From Bacillota bacterium (GTDB lineage: Bacteria > Bacillota > Bacilli > Alicyclobacillales > SLC66), in contig JAKADD010000013.1 of NCBI GenBank assembly GCA_021820825.1, forward strand, positions 1-15,538: 15,538 nucleotides of DNA, given 5' to 3'. A program made the translations under genes and the position numbers. The notes under the pieces are model-generated. The model was not told the DNA's origin and did not search any database. It saw nothing but the letters and a program-made list of their open reading frames with translations. How positions within the stretch are numbered: the stretch's first letter is position 1; the number at the start of each line of letters is the position of its first letter. Positions 15,092 to 15,538 of the stretch are shown in pieces.

Positions 15092-15538
15092 CAGAATCTG
15101 TCCTGTCATATAGGCCGAAGCCTCAGACGCCAGATAGACAACGAGACCTTTCAGATCATGCTCCCCGCCAAATCGGCGCATCGGAGTTCCGGCCAGGATC
15201 TTTTCGCCGCCGTGGGCGAGCACGCCCTGACTCATCCGGGATGGAAAAAATCCGGGTGCGATCGCATTGACCGTTACCCCGTGCGACGCCCATTTCACGG
15301 CCAAATCACGGGTCAGCGCGATGACGGCGCCCTTGCTCGCATGATACCCCACCGCGTTCATGATATCGGGGTCGATCCCGAACAGTCCTGCAATCGACGC
15401 TACATTGATCACGCGACCCCAACCGCGATCCACCATGCCCCTACCCAGCGCCTGGGCCATCAGAAAGGAGCCTGTGGCGTTCACTGCCAGCACCCGGTTC
15501 CATTTTTCGAGCGGCATGGAAAAGACGTCTGCACCCCA
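15062..15538 (-). CDS. SDR-family oxidoreductase, C-terminal part (runs off the window)
   Basis: The C-terminal 158 residues of a classical SDR, open to the window edge. The reading frame continues upstream of the first visible Met (15517) as WGADVFS, so the true start and the Rossmann TGxxxGIG are outside. The catalytic residues are canonical: Ser in INVASIAGLFG and YHASK (Tyr-x-x-x-Lys) at about 15350. NAIAPGFFPSRM and YMTGQILPIDGG are the usual C-terminal landmarks. It resembles gluconate 5-dehydrogenase or 3-oxoacyl-ACP-reductase-like SDRs; the substrate is unknown. Confidence 0.9.
   Translation of the reverse strand, partial: WGADVFSMPLEKWNRVLAVNATGSFLMAQALGRGMVDRGWGRVINVASIAGLFGIDPDIMNAVGYHASKGAVIALTRDLAVKWASHGVTVNAIAPGFFPSRMSQGVLAHGGEKILAGTPMRRFGGEHDLKGLVVYLASEASAYMTGQILPIDGGASAV

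Overview
This looks like a chromosomal segment of a moderately GC-rich Bacillota, plausibly an Alicyclobacillaceae-type bacillus. The genes carry strong AAGGAGG/GGAGGT ribosome binding sites and use ATG and GTG starts. They are packed into short operons with 4-base stop/start overlaps. The genus is an inference from style and gene families; no rRNA or other marker is present.

Layout. (1) 7-1326: an NRAMP-related transporter with non-canonical metal-site motifs. (2) 1327-2206: a gene-poor scar, AT-rich up to about 1900, holding two broken small membrane-protein genes and the frameshifted tail of an IS630-type transposase. (3) 8276 down to 2207, minus strand: a catabolic operon in the order glutamine-synthetase-like ligase, IclR regulator, cupin, branched-chain aminotransferase family enzyme, SDR with a degenerate active site, AhpD/CMD-like protein, second cupin, AHL-lactonase-like metallo-hydrolase. 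The last gene is frameshifted. (4) 8489 to 11986, plus strand, divergent from (3): a stand-alone class II glutamine amidotransferase, a second glutamine-synthetase-like ligase and an amidohydrolase. The last two are the separate halves of a FluG-type fusion. (5) 13588 down to 11990: an APC-family amino acid/amine permease. (6) 13944-15538: an FMN-binding PNPOx-like protein, then a rearranged patch (VOC gene without its start, EamA transporter fragment, inverted repeat) and the C-terminal part of another SDR.

How the genes may work together. Two GS-like ligases, a class II glutaminase domain, an amidohydrolase and an APC permease suggest uptake of an amine or amino acid, gamma-glutamylation, processing and deamidation. 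This resembles, but does not match, the Puu, isopropylamine (Ipu) and N-methylglutamate pathways. A common regulon is supported by sequence: the promoters of the first ligase and of the permease, 5 kb apart, share an ungapped 60-bp block (45/60 identical). It spans the -35, the 18-bp spacer, the -10 and a downstream TTCC-N7-GGAA site, a likely operator for the IclR protein encoded in the operon.

The most unusual object is inside the second ligase gene: a 174-bp, in-frame, stop-free insertion with a perfect 23-bp inverted repeat and smaller nested palindromes. It adds 58 residues to an otherwise standard 450-residue protein. It resembles in principle the Rickettsia palindromic elements that invade coding genes.
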